Source of the DNA: Actinernus sp. WN-2022
Taxonomy: Eukaryota > Cnidaria > Anthozoa > Actiniaria > Actinernidae
Direction of reading: 5' to 3'
Length of the DNA stretch: 64,000 nt
NCBI GenBank assembly: GCA_030867875.1
Contig: JAOWCC010001368.1
Location: 1,054,001-1,118,000, forward strand
Shown here one piece after another: positions 8,130 to 19,892 of the stretch (the stretch's first letter is position 1; every line of letters starts with the position of its first letter). The translations under genes and the position numbers were made by a program. The notes under the pieces are model-generated. The model ran no database searches. It was not told the DNA's origin and was given only the letters and a program-made list of their open reading frames with translations.

Positions 8130-10465
8130 AGAGAAATGTATTCCCAGCTTTCTGGGAATTCCTGGGAATTCTCAGGAATTTCTAGGAATTCTCAGAAATT
8201 CCCACTTTTGCAAATAAGCTCTGCCTTTCAGGGCTTGGAATTTCTGGGAATTACTAGGAATTAGGTTTATGAGGGTGTCAAAGCTTGGAATAGTTAGGAA
8301 TTCCTAGGAATTCCTAACAATTCCATCTTGACTTAAGCTATTTTGTGAAGGTGTTATTTTTCAGGCTTGGAATTCCTGAGAGTTCCTAGGAATTAATGAA
8401 GGTTTTCTTAAGTTTCTTAAGTCAGACATTGAATTTAGAAGTGTTCAACTTCATGTCTTCCCTGCCCTGCTAGACAGAGATTCCTAAATCCCTTAGCTTC
8501 CTCTGAGCAATTAATTTCAGAGTAAAGTTATAAGGATACTTGAATTGTTACCAATTGACTAAGATCATGCACTCACATATTTCTAAATACTTTATTGGAA
8601 AGCTAAGATCGTTTTCGTGAGAAATTTTAAAACTTATACATGTAATTTATTATTGTAAAGTAATAAACTTAATTGTTGTCATAATTTGTTGACTGAGGCT
8701 TAACAGAAGAAAAGCTTAATATCACGATATTTTCCTAGTTATTTTTACTGTTACTCACCGATTTGACCTTCCCATTGTTTAAATGAAGCAAAGTATTTGT
8801 CTAAATCTTTGAAAATGTGTTGTTGTTGTTAAGAAATTTGAACTGAACTTAAAAGAACTCTCTGCCATGTTTCCACTTTAATCGAGTGAAGACTAGAATC
8901 AAGTTGATCAATATTTCGTAATAGCTTGTACCTGATTGGCTGGAGGAGTTGACAGGCCTCCAGGGATTGGCTGAAGTTCAAATTATGTGCCATTAGGTGA
9001 GGTGAGACTTGTTCATTTCACTGTGTTCACTCGTGCGTTGGTTGGAGGTTTTACAGTATTTCACGAAAGAGAATGCTTAGATGGAAAGATTATAATAACT
9101 GCTGCCAACTGAGGTAATATCAGGGCATAATTATCAGTTCTAGATGAGATGAATTCCTGGAGAAATCTTTGTAAAAGGTGAACATGTTTTACTTTAATTA
9201 AATCCGTTAAATGAAACTGAAAGTTCTGTCAGACACGCATTTCACACAAAACAATTAAGTTTACGGTTTTTCTAGTAGTTCAGTTTGCTAATTTGTCATT
9301 ATTGTGCATTTTAAAGTAATGTTCTCGAATACATTTCAAGAAACTATTCTTTAAAGCTTATGAAAATGTGGTAAGATGCTTCTCGAACATGCATTCAATT
9401 AGGTTCCCGTGTTACGGTTTTGTTTATATTACTTATTGATCGGACCATGAGTTGGGCTCTCAATAAATTAAACTTGAAAATTTTGCAGTGAGAACTTCTC
9501 AATCTGTAGAGCTTTAAGTGCATGTTTTGGGCTAAGAATTGAAGGATTAATGTGAGCTTTAATCACAGTCTCTGTAAGTGTAGAGCACGATTTGAATAAT
9601 TTTGTTTGTATATGCATATGTGTAGTGAGATATTACTCCTGTACATATATTATCTCATTTAACCTCAATTATCCTAGCTTTCAAGACAACCATTGGTCAA
9701 TGTGTTTAAATCAGCGATCAAGGCATTGAGCAATAATTTCTACTTTGAAAAACTCATTCCAAAAGCAATTTCACCAGTTAATTATTAACAATTTATTGGA
9801 CAAGATTTGAAGCACAAGGGATTCCTTTGTAATTTCAGGTTGTCACGCCACACAGGACATGTAAAATCCTTTATCTAGTGAAGGTGTAATTCTAATTTTA
9901 TTGATTATATTTATATTTTCAGGGCTTCAAGTTGCAGATCAGAAGCTTTTCAAATCTAAAAACTCTCAAAGAAAGGTGAAAACTGGAAAAAGTCTACTGC
10001 CAATTACCTACAAAAATTAATGTAGTGAGTGAAATCACAATCAGTCTTGTTAGACTGAATAGACTGCACAGCCTTTATAAGTTTAATAATTAAACTAAAA
10101 GATAGAATGGCAAGAAATAAGCATTGACTCATTATTGATATCTGTTAGTTTACTGCCAGACCTATAACCTATATTTTTACCCTTTGGTTTGGCAAAATTC
10201 TACCTTTTAATGTTTTTACATACATACAACAAATTCCTAGGAATTCCCAGATATTCCAAGCAAAATTCCTAGGAATTCCCAGATATTCCAAGAAATTCAT
10301 AAAAATTCCCAGATATTCCTTGAATTCAAAGGTTTGCTGGCCTGTAGTTATTGATCTTAAGAATTCCTAAGAATTCCTAGCAATTTTATTTCCAGCTATT
10401 CCAAACTCAACCAAAGCTTGGAATTCCTAGGAATTCCTTGCAATTTTATTCCCAGCTATTCATAC
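8130..10465. mobile_element. 2.3-kb non-coding insertion bounded by AATTCC repeats
   Basis: Both ends (8135-8400 and 10225-10460) carry runs of degenerate gggaattcctaggaattc units, and both have an attcccagct motif near the boundary. The interior is AT-rich with no ORF over 60 codons. It lies between two Polinton genes. It may be a non-autonomous DNA transposon with subterminal repeats; the superfamily was not determined. Confidence 0.5.
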
Positions 10466-10478
10466 CTTTAAATCAATA

Positions 10479-10877
10479 CTATTCCATACCTATTATTCTA
10501 GGAACTGGAATTTTTGATTTTGTGGAAGGTTTATAATCTAACGATGGAATAATTTCTATTTGTGATACAATATCTTCAGTGATGTTTTTATTAGTAGAAG
10601 TATTATTTTTCTTCCACCTAAAATCTAAATCTAAAGCAGTTAATCCTATTCCAATTAATGATAATGCAGTTGTTATAGATATATCCGGCATCCATGATTT
10701 TGTTGTTTCTTCATTAGTTTCTTCATGATTAGTTTCAAGAGCTTTCTTTGCTTTTTTATGATACTCTGCCAACCTTTTTCCCTGCTGCAAGTTACCTTTT
10801 TAGGGTCTTTTTATTTAGTAATTGTTTCCTTGTTTTCTGGTTCTTTAGTAATTAATGTTCAATATCTTCCGACATAT
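10479..10877 (-). pseudogene. Small Polinton membrane protein, frameshifted
   Basis: The start near 10877 reads MSEDIEH, then shifts frame; a KDPKKVT stretch and a stop follow, then another shift into QQGKRLAEYHKKAKKALE, a motif I associate with small Polinton proteins. After an acidic/Thr linker comes one hydrophobic segment (ISITTALSLIGIGLTAL, about residues 37-53 of the last frame) and a basic flank (RWKKN). It is probably a single-pass virion or membrane protein of unknown role. The stop at 10479 directly abuts the 8130-10465 insertion. Confidence 0.6.
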
Positions 10878-10952
10878 AATAAAATATATTAATAAATGTT
10901 TAAATGAATTCTAATAATAAACAATATTGTTAGAAGTCTACTCAACAAAATT

Positions 10953-11125
10953 CAAGAGTGCTCAAGAGATGCTCAAGAGATGCTCAAGAGATGCTCAAGA
11001 GATGCTCAAGAGATGCTCAAGAGATGCTCAAGAGATGCTCAAGAGATGCTCAAGAGATGCTCTGTCAGACAAGAGATGCTCAAGAGATACTCAAGAGGTG
11101 CTCAACAGATGCTCAAGAGTGCTCA
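10953..11125. repeat. 11-bp minisatellite (atgctcaagag)n
   Basis: About 14 nearly identical copies, with a few single-base and length variants near 11060-11120. It overlaps the 3' end of the 11113-11575 gene and probably supplies its present stop. Confidence 0.9.
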
Positions 11126-11575
11126 AAAGTATTATTAACAGTTTCTTGAATCTTAACATGTTTTGCTATTTGAATTAAGCCACTTGCTAGAGCAACCATT
11201 ATTCCACCTTTTAAAACAATATATGCGGCTATATTATTCAGTTCTTGTTTCAAAATTTCGTCTTTCCGTAGATCTTTACAAAGTGCTTCTGAATCATCTA
11301 TAGGAATAACTGAAGAAACTAATCCAGAAGAAGCTTTTAGAGCAGTATCGACTAAACCATTCGTAACCTTATTACCCATAACAATTTGATAACGATTATG
11401 ATATTTTTCAACATCTTTGGATGATAATTTCTTAACATCACCTAAACTCATATTTACCCCAGTAAACTGATTAATAGTTCCTAATACTGCTAGAAATTGA
11501 TAAAGATTCTCTTTTCTCTTCAATATCTGTTTTATTATAGTTATTAGAAACTGATTTTGACTTTACTTTTTTCAT
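11113..11575 (-). pseudogene. Conserved Polinton protein with C-terminal membrane segment, frameshifted
   Basis: The ATG near 11575 starts MKKVKSKSVSNNYNKTDIEE; a frameshift in the AG-rich stretch near 11510-11525 joins it to ENLYQFLAVLGTINQFTGVN, GNKVTNGLVDTALKASSGL and AAYIVLKGGIMVALASGLIQ. The last segment is hydrophobic and likely membrane-associated. The pattern (DVKKLS...YQIVMGNKVTNGLV...LxKDExLKxELxNxAAY) fits a conserved Polinton protein family of unknown function, probably virion-related. It lies between the ATPase and the small membrane protein genes, all on the minus strand. Confidence 0.65.
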
Positions 11576-11652
11576 TGTTAGAATCTTCAATTATTTTGAT
11601 TATCATCATTTAAATATTGATCAACAATTGACGTCATTTATAATTATAAGTA

Positions 11653-12299
11653 TCAACTATTATTTAAATCATTTGCATTTGGTATCTCAAGATAACACTG
11701 AAATGGATATCGTAAACAAAAACAAATCCTAGAATATTTTTCAGATTTTAGTAATTTTATATTTTTTTCCGATCTTCACTATCCATATCTTCTCCACATT
11801 CATCAAATATATATAGTTTTTGTTGTTATCTGATTTGGATTATGAAATGAAATTACACATGCTACATTTTCATGAAATGGCTTCGCAATCGAGGTCAATT
11901 GTTGAGTTAACACCCAGACTGATATTCCATTATGACGTCCAGAAAATCCTAGTTTGATGAATTCATTTGATCGTTGTTTCAGATCTTTAGAAAAAGCACA
12001 ATCGTCTAAGATAATTAATGTATTTGTATCTGAAAACAGTTGTTGACAACATAACAACAAATCATTAAGCTCATATATAATATCTGCATCTGGTAATAAA
12101 GCAATAACCTTGGATCATCCTTACCAAATCCATGATAAGTCTTATTGTTCACATATGTAGGGCATATCAATACTATATATTCAAACACATAACTAAATGG
12201 GCCTCTGAGCTGATCAATAAAATATATTTTTTTTCCACAATTTGTAGGACCTGTGATAATACAGTGAAATTAAGGTGTTTTGTCATTCAATTCTTCCAT
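11653..12299 (-). pseudogene. Polinton genome-packaging ATPase (FtsK/HerA type), degraded
   Basis: The start at 12299 reads MEELNDKTP and then a stop. The P-loop reads GPTNCGKK, with Lys where Ser/Thr normally coordinates magnesium. After a frameshift the frame continues LPDADIIYELNDL, the Walker B motif LIILDD, FSKDLKQRSNEFIKLGFSGR and VLTQQLTSIAKP. A further shift gives DECGEDMDSEDRKK and a last segment ending at 11653. The A32-like packaging ATPase normally pumps DNA into capsids. At least one stop, two frameshifts and the P-loop substitution make this copy non-functional. Confidence 0.88.
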
Positions 12300-12385
12300 T
12301 ATATATAAATATATACTAATATTATCAAAACTTTAATACATTATTGAGCATAAATTAGAATTCATAAATAACATCCATCAAAGCA

Positions 12386-13595
12386 TCATGCAGCAATAAC
12401 ATACATATAACATGTTATATTCCCTGAACCACCAACTTTTCTTTTAATCTCTAGTTTAACTCCATCTTTTGTATTGTTCAGTAGCAGCCCATTTCCGTGA
12501 ATATAATTATCTGCATATGTTCTTAAATCAATCCATAGTGCAAATTTATCAGCATATAAATCTTTTTGTGAAATAGAATAACTGGAACCTACACGTTTTA
12601 AAATAGAATCCCAAAAATCAGTAGGTACCATCCCTTTTGAATAAAGAATGATAGTTTGGCATCTCATCAATATTTATATTAACAGAAGTTATATTAGGAT
12701 TAACAATTTTTTCACTATTTCTTGCCCCTGCAACATGTCTCTGTAAATAAACATACTGTAATATACCACTCATTGATCTCCTTGGAATATTCACATGCTC
12801 ATTGATAACACTGTTGTTCAGTTTTGATATCGTAAAAGTCTTATGAAGAAGAACATTTTCATAAAAGAACCCTTTACCAACTCGATAGGCAGATTGGGCT
12901 TCATGAGCTAAATATTCGCTTGAAAGGCATTGATATTCCAGTTCTAGATTACTCATACTGTATGTATATGGTTTCGTATTATCAGATGTTACTACGACAT
13001 CTTTTGATTCTGGAAGTGTTATCTCAAAAGTTAACGTATGAGGTAAGGCTTTTGGGTAAAAGACACCATGATTATCAATAATTGAATGTTCAATTGGAAT
13101 TCTATATTTTGTTCCATGTATTGCTGCAAGTGCTACTTCTTTAGCATCTGTGGTAACTTTATCTCCAGCATTTGTTCTTAGTTTTCTCATATTCTCTGAA
13201 GATATACCCTGTTTTAATCGATTCTCACGTTCTTCCTTTGATAAGAATAAATCATGATATGTTTTAAATAGATCATATCGTTGAGTATCTTGTAGGGTCT
13301 CTCCTCCAAATAAAACTCTCTTACGTGTATATAAATTTTGACCTACATTATTTACAAGAGTATTATTTGCATGTCCTCCTGAAACCAGACTGATGTTGCT
13401 TATTAAACAAACGCTTCCTGGAACAATTACAACATTATCTGATAACTTAGGTATGTTTATTTATAAAGTTTCTCCCGGGCTTGCGGAAGATGGGTTCATA
13501 GTTATTCGATTCAAACAATTTTCTGCTTTTAAACCAAATGGTTGTTTATAGGCTCTATTGACATCTAACTTTTCTGAAATAGATTGTTGTGACAT
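12386..13595 (-). pseudogene. Polinton major capsid protein (double jelly roll), two lesions
   Basis: From the ATG at 13593-13595 (MSQQSISEKLDVNRAYKQ) one frame runs to about 12650, broken only by a TAA near 13460. Characteristic parts are VVIVPGSVCLISN, RVLFGGETLQDTQRYDLF, TFEITLPESKDVVV, VNIPRRSMSGIL and GARNSEKIVNPNIT. A frameshift near 12650 leads to the C-terminal jelly-roll segment with FALWIDLRTYADN, HGNGLLLNNTKDGV and GGSGNITCY. Length (about 400 codons) and motifs match the Polinton MCP, which builds icosahedral capsids in related viruses. It is the least damaged long gene of the element. Confidence 0.9.
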
Positions 13596-13629
13596 AGTAT
13601 TATAAAGAATTAACTAGTTTTACCTTTAT

Positions 13630-14615
13630 ATGAATAAAACACTTTCAAGGATCTATTATTCAACTAATGGTTATTGGAAAGGTTATTCTGCTGTTTCTAA
13701 ATTAGCAAATGCTGCTAATGCTAGAGAAGATATAATTAAAATTGGCTTGAGAAACAAGCTATTTGGCAGATTTATTTACCTCCACCAGAATATATTCCCA
13801 GACCACATTGGAATATTTCCCTACCTAATGAAATTCATCAAGCAGATTTACTATTCTTACCACATGATACTGTGAAAAGAACTTACAAATACGCTTTAAT
13901 AGTCATTGTCGATATAGCTTCTAGATATGTTGATGCTGAACCCTTGACGTCTAAGTATTCAACAGAAGTATCAAAAGTTTTTGCTAAAATTTATTCTAGA
14001 AAATTAAAATGGCCTAAAACATTGATGGTAGATCCCGGAAAATAATTTATGGGGGAAATGAAAAAAACATAATATTAAAATTCAAAGAAGTGATGCTGGT
14101 AATCATAGAGCACAATAGTTAGTTGAAAGAGCTAATAGAACGATTTCTGAAAAATTATTCAGTCATCAATATGCTAAGGAAATGGTTATGGAAATTGAAA
14201 GATCTAGAGAATGGGTTCAAATATTACCTGGTGTTCTGAAAACCATCAATAGTGAGGTTAAAAGAATAACTGGAAAGAAACCTATTAAATCAATAAGCTG
14301 TCAAAAAGTTGAAAATAAAGAAAAAGAGTATGAAAGACCTGTTGGGTTAGATGAAAAAGTATTACCATCACTTGTTAAAGTAAGGTATTTATATGCTCAA
14401 GGAGAGCTTGAAGGTGGTGAAAAACGTAGAGCGACTGACCCCATATGGAGTTTGGAAATGTATGACATTTTACGCAGTATTATTTCTCCGAATCAACCTG
14501 TGTTGTACTATCTGTCTGAAGGAGCTCCTAAATGAGGTTTCGTTAAAGAATTGCAGATTGTACCTTATGATACAGAATCACCACCTGATCGTGTTTCATT
14601 TTTTTATTTTTTATA
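13630..14615 (+). pseudogene. Polinton retroviral-type integrase, degraded
   Basis: The N terminus (MNKTLSRIYYSTNGYWKG) matches Polinton integrases. After a frameshift near 13745 the frame reads YIPRPHWNI and HQADLLFLPHD (first catalytic Asp), VDIASRYVDAEPLTSK, then VDPGK followed by a stop near the second Asp. A further stretch has stops before LVERANRTISEKLF, which holds the catalytic Glu. The last ORF (14182-14535) carries RPVGLDEKVLPSLVKVRYLY and ATDPIWSLEMYDI, and the similarity continues past the TGA at 14533 to about 14615. It would join element ends to target DNA. It is divergent from the capsid gene, with about 35 bp between starts that must hold both promoters. Confidence 0.92.
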
Positions 14616-14619
14616 GTTA

Positions 14620-14865
14620 TATTTTTTATTGTCGTCGTCGTCATCGTAGTCATAGTAGTTGTCGTAGTAGTTGTCGTAGTAGTTGTTGTAGTAGTAGTAG
14701 TCGTAGTTTGTAGTCGTAGTTTGTAGTCATAGTTTGTAGTTTGTAGTCGTAGTTTGTAGTCGTAGTTTGTAGTCGTAGTTTGTAGTCGTATTTTATAATA
14801 GTACTTTATAATAGTATTTTATACTTGTATTTTATATTTATGTTTATGTTTATATTATTTACATT
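14620..14865. repeat. GTAGT/GTCGTA-type simple repeats
   Basis: Runs of gtagtagttgtc units followed by about eight copies of tagtcgtagtttg and then tttata(g/c)tatt repeats. No gene. Confidence 0.9.
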
Positions 14866-14994
14866 ATTTACATATCACTTCACCCCATTTACACATCACT
14901 TCATGCATTGTGATTTGAAGCTGCAACCTCATTCTAGCCACTTCTAAATGGGGGAGGGTTCCATTATTAACAGGAAAGGCATAGGATTTTCCAC

Positions 14995-15530
14995 CCCCTC
15001 CCCCTTCAGTTTTGTAAGGTTTGCATATCTTACTCCAAATTTGCAATCAATATGTTGTGTTCGTCGTGTTTACTACCCAAACTAAGATTTTAATGCTGCA
15101 ACATTATTTAATCCAGTTCTGGACTCGGAAATAACAAATGAAACTGTCCCAGCATGCTTTGTGGCCAAAACGGAAAGGGCGATGGATTTTTACGGGTAGA
15201 AAAGAACATCGTAGAGACATGGGGTTTTCACCAAAATGTTACCCATGGAAAACTGCAGGAGGTCTTCTTCATTTGGTTGACATTAAATTCCAGGGGGGGG
15301 GGGGGGAATGACAGGCAAAACAAAAATTCAAAATGGCTTAACCCCCCCTGAACTTCATTTGCACGAGCGTTAACCCAAAAATTTCATCTAGTTGGGTGAA
15401 ATTACATAAGATAGGCTGGTTTTTATGACATCAACTAGGCGCTAGATACCGAACATTAATTAATTATTTATTTAATGATTGTATTATTTCTATGATTATC
15501 GTTAGGAATTATTTTAATTATTATTATTTT
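14995..15530. repeat. Dispersed repeat, copy 1
   Basis: The segment from cagttttgtaaggtttgc through ccagttctggactcggaaat, gcgatggatttttacgg and agatgggc-like blocks to tagataccgaacattaatt matches 58315-59075 in intron 15 of the PLEKHM1-like gene at high visible identity. No coding capacity. It contains a G-run of about 14 bases near 15293-15306. Confidence 0.8.
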
Positions 15531-15815
15531 AATCATTAAAATTATTAATATTTTAATTATTAAAATTATTATTATTTTAATTATTAAAATTATTATTATT
15601 AAAATTATTATTATTATTATTAAAAATATTATTATTTAAATTATTATTTAAATTATTATTATTTAAATTGATATATTGATATATTGATATATACGACGTC
15701 CTACTTACGTCCTACTTACTATTACTATTATTTATAATGTATTTATAATGTATTTATAATTTATTTATTATTATATATTTTTTATTATTTATAATTTATA
15801 TTTTTATTTATTTTC
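15530..15815. repeat. AT-rich low-complexity tract
   Basis: (TAA)n/(TTA)n-like runs, then attgatata and ttataatgta repeats up to the PolB stop codon at 15816. Nothing else seen. Confidence 0.9.
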
Positions 15816-16020
15816 TTAATCGTTTATTTTTACATCTATATTTTTATAACCATATGCATTTGTATGAATTCCATCATCTAGAATATTTCGTTTATCATCT
15901 TCTCTAGAAAGTGCTACTTTGTTAACCTCCTCTGTATAAATATCATGTAAATGACTTCTGATTACATTCCTCTTTCTCATCTGAGTTTCCCATTAAATAA
16001 TTTTTTTTATAATCATTGAA

Positions 16021-16227
16021 TTTAATCGAGACTAAATGCAATTTAGACATGGTTAAATACACCAGCGCATTGGTCTTCCTGTGGCATTCTCCGCGGGGCC
16101 TGGGCCTGAATCTCATTCGGGACTTTTGTTTATTGAATTTTGGCGGGTTCTCAGTCGCTCTTCGCATTGCTCGCGAGTGTTGGTCTCACGTTCGCTGTTG
16201 CCAGGATTGTTAGCGTTTCTCGCTGGA
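16021..16227 (+). repeat. Ngaro split repeat A1
   Basis: Near-identical to A2 at 21547-21753. It starts tttaatcgagactaaatg and ends near gttagcgtttctcgctgg. The main difference is a short block after cggggcctggg. Confidence 0.92.
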
Positions 16228-16349
16228 AATTTTTGTTCCTCGCCGGTAGATTTCCCCCACGATCTCAGTGTTCATCTTAATATTGCTGGCTTCGCTGGAT
16301 CACAATATAATAGTTTTTTCGTCGGACTTCACGGTATCGTTGGTGGAAT

Positions 16350-18297
16350 GCAGCGATCGAACAACATGTCAGATGCAGAGGCGATCGTAAACATGGCAAG
16401 TCCATCAGGTTCGGATGCTGATGTCAATCTCTCTTCCTCGTCGAACTTTCAAAGTCTAGTTTCGGCTTTGATTCAGGCAGGGTTCCGGCCATCAGTACCA
16501 TCTTCAACTGCCGTGGGCTCTGACAGTTCATTCCTATACTACGCAACACGCCCAAAGCGTACAAAATCATAATAACACTACAACTAGTGGAGTGTGACAG
16601 TGCCGGATGCCTGGTGGACAGCAGCAAACGGTTTCTTTAATAAACTACGGTATTACAAATCATTACATAGTACTAATATTACAAAATCATAATATTTAAC
16701 AGGACATGATTTAACAGGACATGAAGGAATAGAGAAAACATTCCATAACCACACATCATCCTAAACGGATGGTTGCACAATCAAATGACGTAATCACATG
16801 ATAATAAATAGCTTTTCACATGCTTAAATCAAATAATACCGAAAAATCGATATCTAAAGAAAATAATGTACGTTGCCCGGTACGAAAAACCATCGTAAAA
16901 AACCACGTCTTGCTACGTGGAAAAACTTCTGGAAACGTACTCCTCGACCGAATGCAATCGTACAACGGGCTCCGAGGGCTAAAGCCAAAATGGTTATATC
17001 TTGATGAATAATAATTTAAAAACATTAAAACTAAAGTTTGGCTGACTTGTGGCTGTCCAGCAAGCGAGAGAAAGAATTCGAAACTGATTGGTCTTTATAT
17101 ACCTCAAATATGAATATTAAACATATGTACAAGAAAAGAACTAATGAACTATCACTTAAGTGATAAACAAATAGCTACGTGCCGTAATGAAGACGCTTTC
17201 CAACTCACTTTGTTACGTTGGAAAGCCTCTATTCTTCAGTGCCAGGGCCTTCGGCGGCCTCAGTTTCGCCGCCTCGAACAGCATCTCCTTCGTTCCCGTC
17301 CTTCCCGGCTCGTTCAGATCCAGCAGGTACGTATTCTTCTGTTTGGTCGGCCCCCTACTTCATGCGTTCTGCTCATTCGGCTCCTTTCCCGATTCCTTCC
17401 ATTCCATCTACTTTTGTTCCCGGCCCAGCGCTGCCTGGTTGGTCGTCAATTCCGATGCCGGCAGCTCCGACACCTTCCTCTACCCGGCCATTTCTCGTAG
17501 CGGATTCTCTTCCACCAATTCCTCCCAAGCTAGTCAACCAGGCAAATTCTGGGCAGTTAGTTGATTTAACAGATTTCCTGCCAGCCAATCTGTCATCTAT
17601 CCCTGATCCTTCCAAGCCAGCTACTGTCAGAATGTCAACTACTAACTCTCTTGCCCCCTACTTAGAGCTGGCACCTACTAGACCTAAACATAAAGCTCTG
17701 CTAAACTTCCATGATTGGGTGGAGGCCTTCTGCATGTATGCTGCGGTGGTGCTGGCCTCTTCTCCCCACAGATCGTCCGACCTTTTGGCCTATCTTCTCC
17801 TGATTTGCCGGACTGCCCACAACTACCAAACCCCCCATTGGTGTGCCTACGATCGCAGCTTTCGAGCTCTGGCAGCGAACAATCCTTCACTTTCCTGGGG
17901 GGAACCACATCCCAGTTTGTGGAGCCTCAGCTTCACAAATGCCAACAAGGCTACAGTCTCTTGTCGGAGTTGCCAGGCAATGGACCATTCGACGGAGCTA
18001 TGCCCTTGGACGTCCCCAGTTCTATCAGCCAGAGGCGCTCAGCGTTCCACCTTTGAGGCTACCGGTTCCACTACTAGTCTATTCACTTGCCGCTCTTGGA
18101 ATTCCGGTCAGTGTATTTCGAGTTTTCGGGTTTGCCGTTTCCGCCACGTGTGTAGCACCGAGGGCTGCTTAGATATCCACAGAGCCCTTGACTGTCCCTT
18201 AAGAGTTTCTCAGTCTCAGGCCCCGACACCGTTGCCTCCGAAGCGCCGTTCCACATCATCCGAGTTCCAGCCCTTTCGGAAGGAGAGGAGGAAGTGA
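16350..18297 (+). pseudogene. Ngaro gag-like ORF, interrupted
   Basis: The N-terminal part (16366-16570) reads MSDAEAIVNMASPSGSDAD, then breaks. A 0.65-kb stretch (about 16555-17215) unrelated to gag follows. The main ORF (17218-18297) is Ser/Pro-rich, then has HKALLNFHDWVEAFCMYAAV and a zinc-knuckle-like CRSCQAMDHSTELCPW. It would package element RNA. The central insert suggests another small transposon; the 17.0-kb part encodes only a 63-codon ORF of no known family. Confidence 0.7.
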
Positions 18298-18359
18298 ACC
18301 CTCCACCTCCTTCTCTACTCCTCATCAAAATCCTGCCTGGCCACTCCTACCTAGTGTCT

Positions 18360-19890
18360 CATCAGTAACTCCTCTTCGGCTCTCTCGCTGGATCAATCTT
18401 CTCTCTTCGCATCCTGACCAACCCCTTGCCTCCTTCATCATTACAGGCATTGCAGAAGGGTTCCACTGCGGCTTCTCTGGTTCGCCTCTTCGCTCCGCAC
18501 CCCATAATTTGCAGTCAGCCCTTTCTCAGCCAATAGTTATAGACGAGTACCTGGCTAAGGAATGTTCATTGGGTCGAGTGGCCGGCCCGTTTACATCCCC
18601 TCCTGTTCCACTCTTCCACTCTAGCAGATTTGGTGTTATTGTTAAGCGGGGCCAACCAGGGAAATGGAGACTGATCCTTGACCTCTCCTTCCCAGAAGGG
18701 TCAAGCGATAACGACGGAATATCCAAAGAGGACTTCCCCATCCATTTCACAAGCATAGATGAAGCCATTGACCTCATTCTTTCCTGTGGTCGCGGTTCCC
18801 TGATGGGCAAATTGGATATCGAAAGTGCCTATCGTATTGTTCCTAGGTTTGGAGAGACCAGTTGTACATCGACTTAGCTCTACCTTTCGACCTTCGATCT
18901 GCCCCGTCTATCTTCAACCGCGTTGCAGAAGGCTTGCAGTGGATTGCAACTCATCACTTCAAGGTCTCGCCATTGATACATTATTAAGATGACTACTTCA
19001 CACTTGGTCCGCCAGCAGAACATGGATGCCTTTTCCCGCGCTTGCAACGATCTAGAAGTTCCTCTCGCTATTCACAAATCCGTAGGCCCAGCCCCTCAGC
19101 TCTGCTTCTTGGGCATCCTCCTAGATTCTACCCGTTTGGAGGCCCGCCTGCCAGAAGAAAAATTGCTGAAGGTTCGTACAGTCGTTAAGTCTTGGATTTC
19201 TCGCCACTCATGCTCTCTCAAGGAACTGCAATCACTCATTGGTTTACTACATCACTGCTGCAAGGTTATCCGCCCTGGTCGCACCTTCCTTCGGAGACTC
19301 ATAAATCTGACATGCAAAGTCTCCTCTCCAGCGCATCATATTCGCCTCTCCTCTACAGTTAAGACTGATCTGCTGTGGTGGGATCACTTTCTCTCCGACT
19401 GGAATGGCTGTAGTTTCTTTCTAATGCCAAACTGGCTCCCGCCGTCCGATTTCCAGGTTGCCAGTGATGCCTCCGGTACCATAGGTTTTGCCGCCATATA
19501 CCAAAGAACTGGTTCCAGGGCCTTTGGCCTTCTCAATGTTTGCCTCTCCCTATCGCATTCAAAGAGCTATTCCCAGTGGTAGTGGCCGCCCACATCTGGG
19601 GCTCCCAGTGGACAGCAAAACGCATTTTGTTCCAGTTGGACAATGACGCTATAGTGTCTGCCCTGCGCTCCGGCACCTCCCGTTCCCCTTGTGTGATGCA
19701 CCTATTACGTAGTTTAATTTTGGCTTCCGCCAATTTCTCCTTTATCGTGTCAGCCACACACATTCCAGGTGTTACAAACTCGGTTGCTGATGCCCTCTCT
19801 CGTTCTCAGATGCACAGATTCCGTCAGTTGGCTCCTGCCGCAGATCATTCCCCAGTCTCCATTCCTCAACACCTTTTATTCTCGCTGACA
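18360..19890 (+). pseudogene. Ngaro reverse transcriptase and RNase H, broken
   Basis: RT pieces: RFGVIVKRGQPGKWRLILDL, SLMGKLDIESAYRIVP, then after a frameshift DLALPFDLRSAPSIFN and HYxDDYFTLGPP. The x of the catalytic YxDD box is a TAA stop (near 18983). RNase H follows from about 19450: ASDASGTIGFAAIYQ, ELFPVVVAAHIWG, LDNDAIVSAL and HIPGVTNSVADALSR. The order and the acidic residues match DIRS/Ngaro enzymes that copy element RNA to DNA. At least three frame breaks make it inactive. Confidence 0.88.
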
Positions 19891-19892
19891 AA

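Noticed and set aside
16081..16572. 163-codon ORF at the left of the Ngaro-type element
   Set aside because: Its first half is the A1 repeat, also found in A2; only the part from about 16366 resembles gag.
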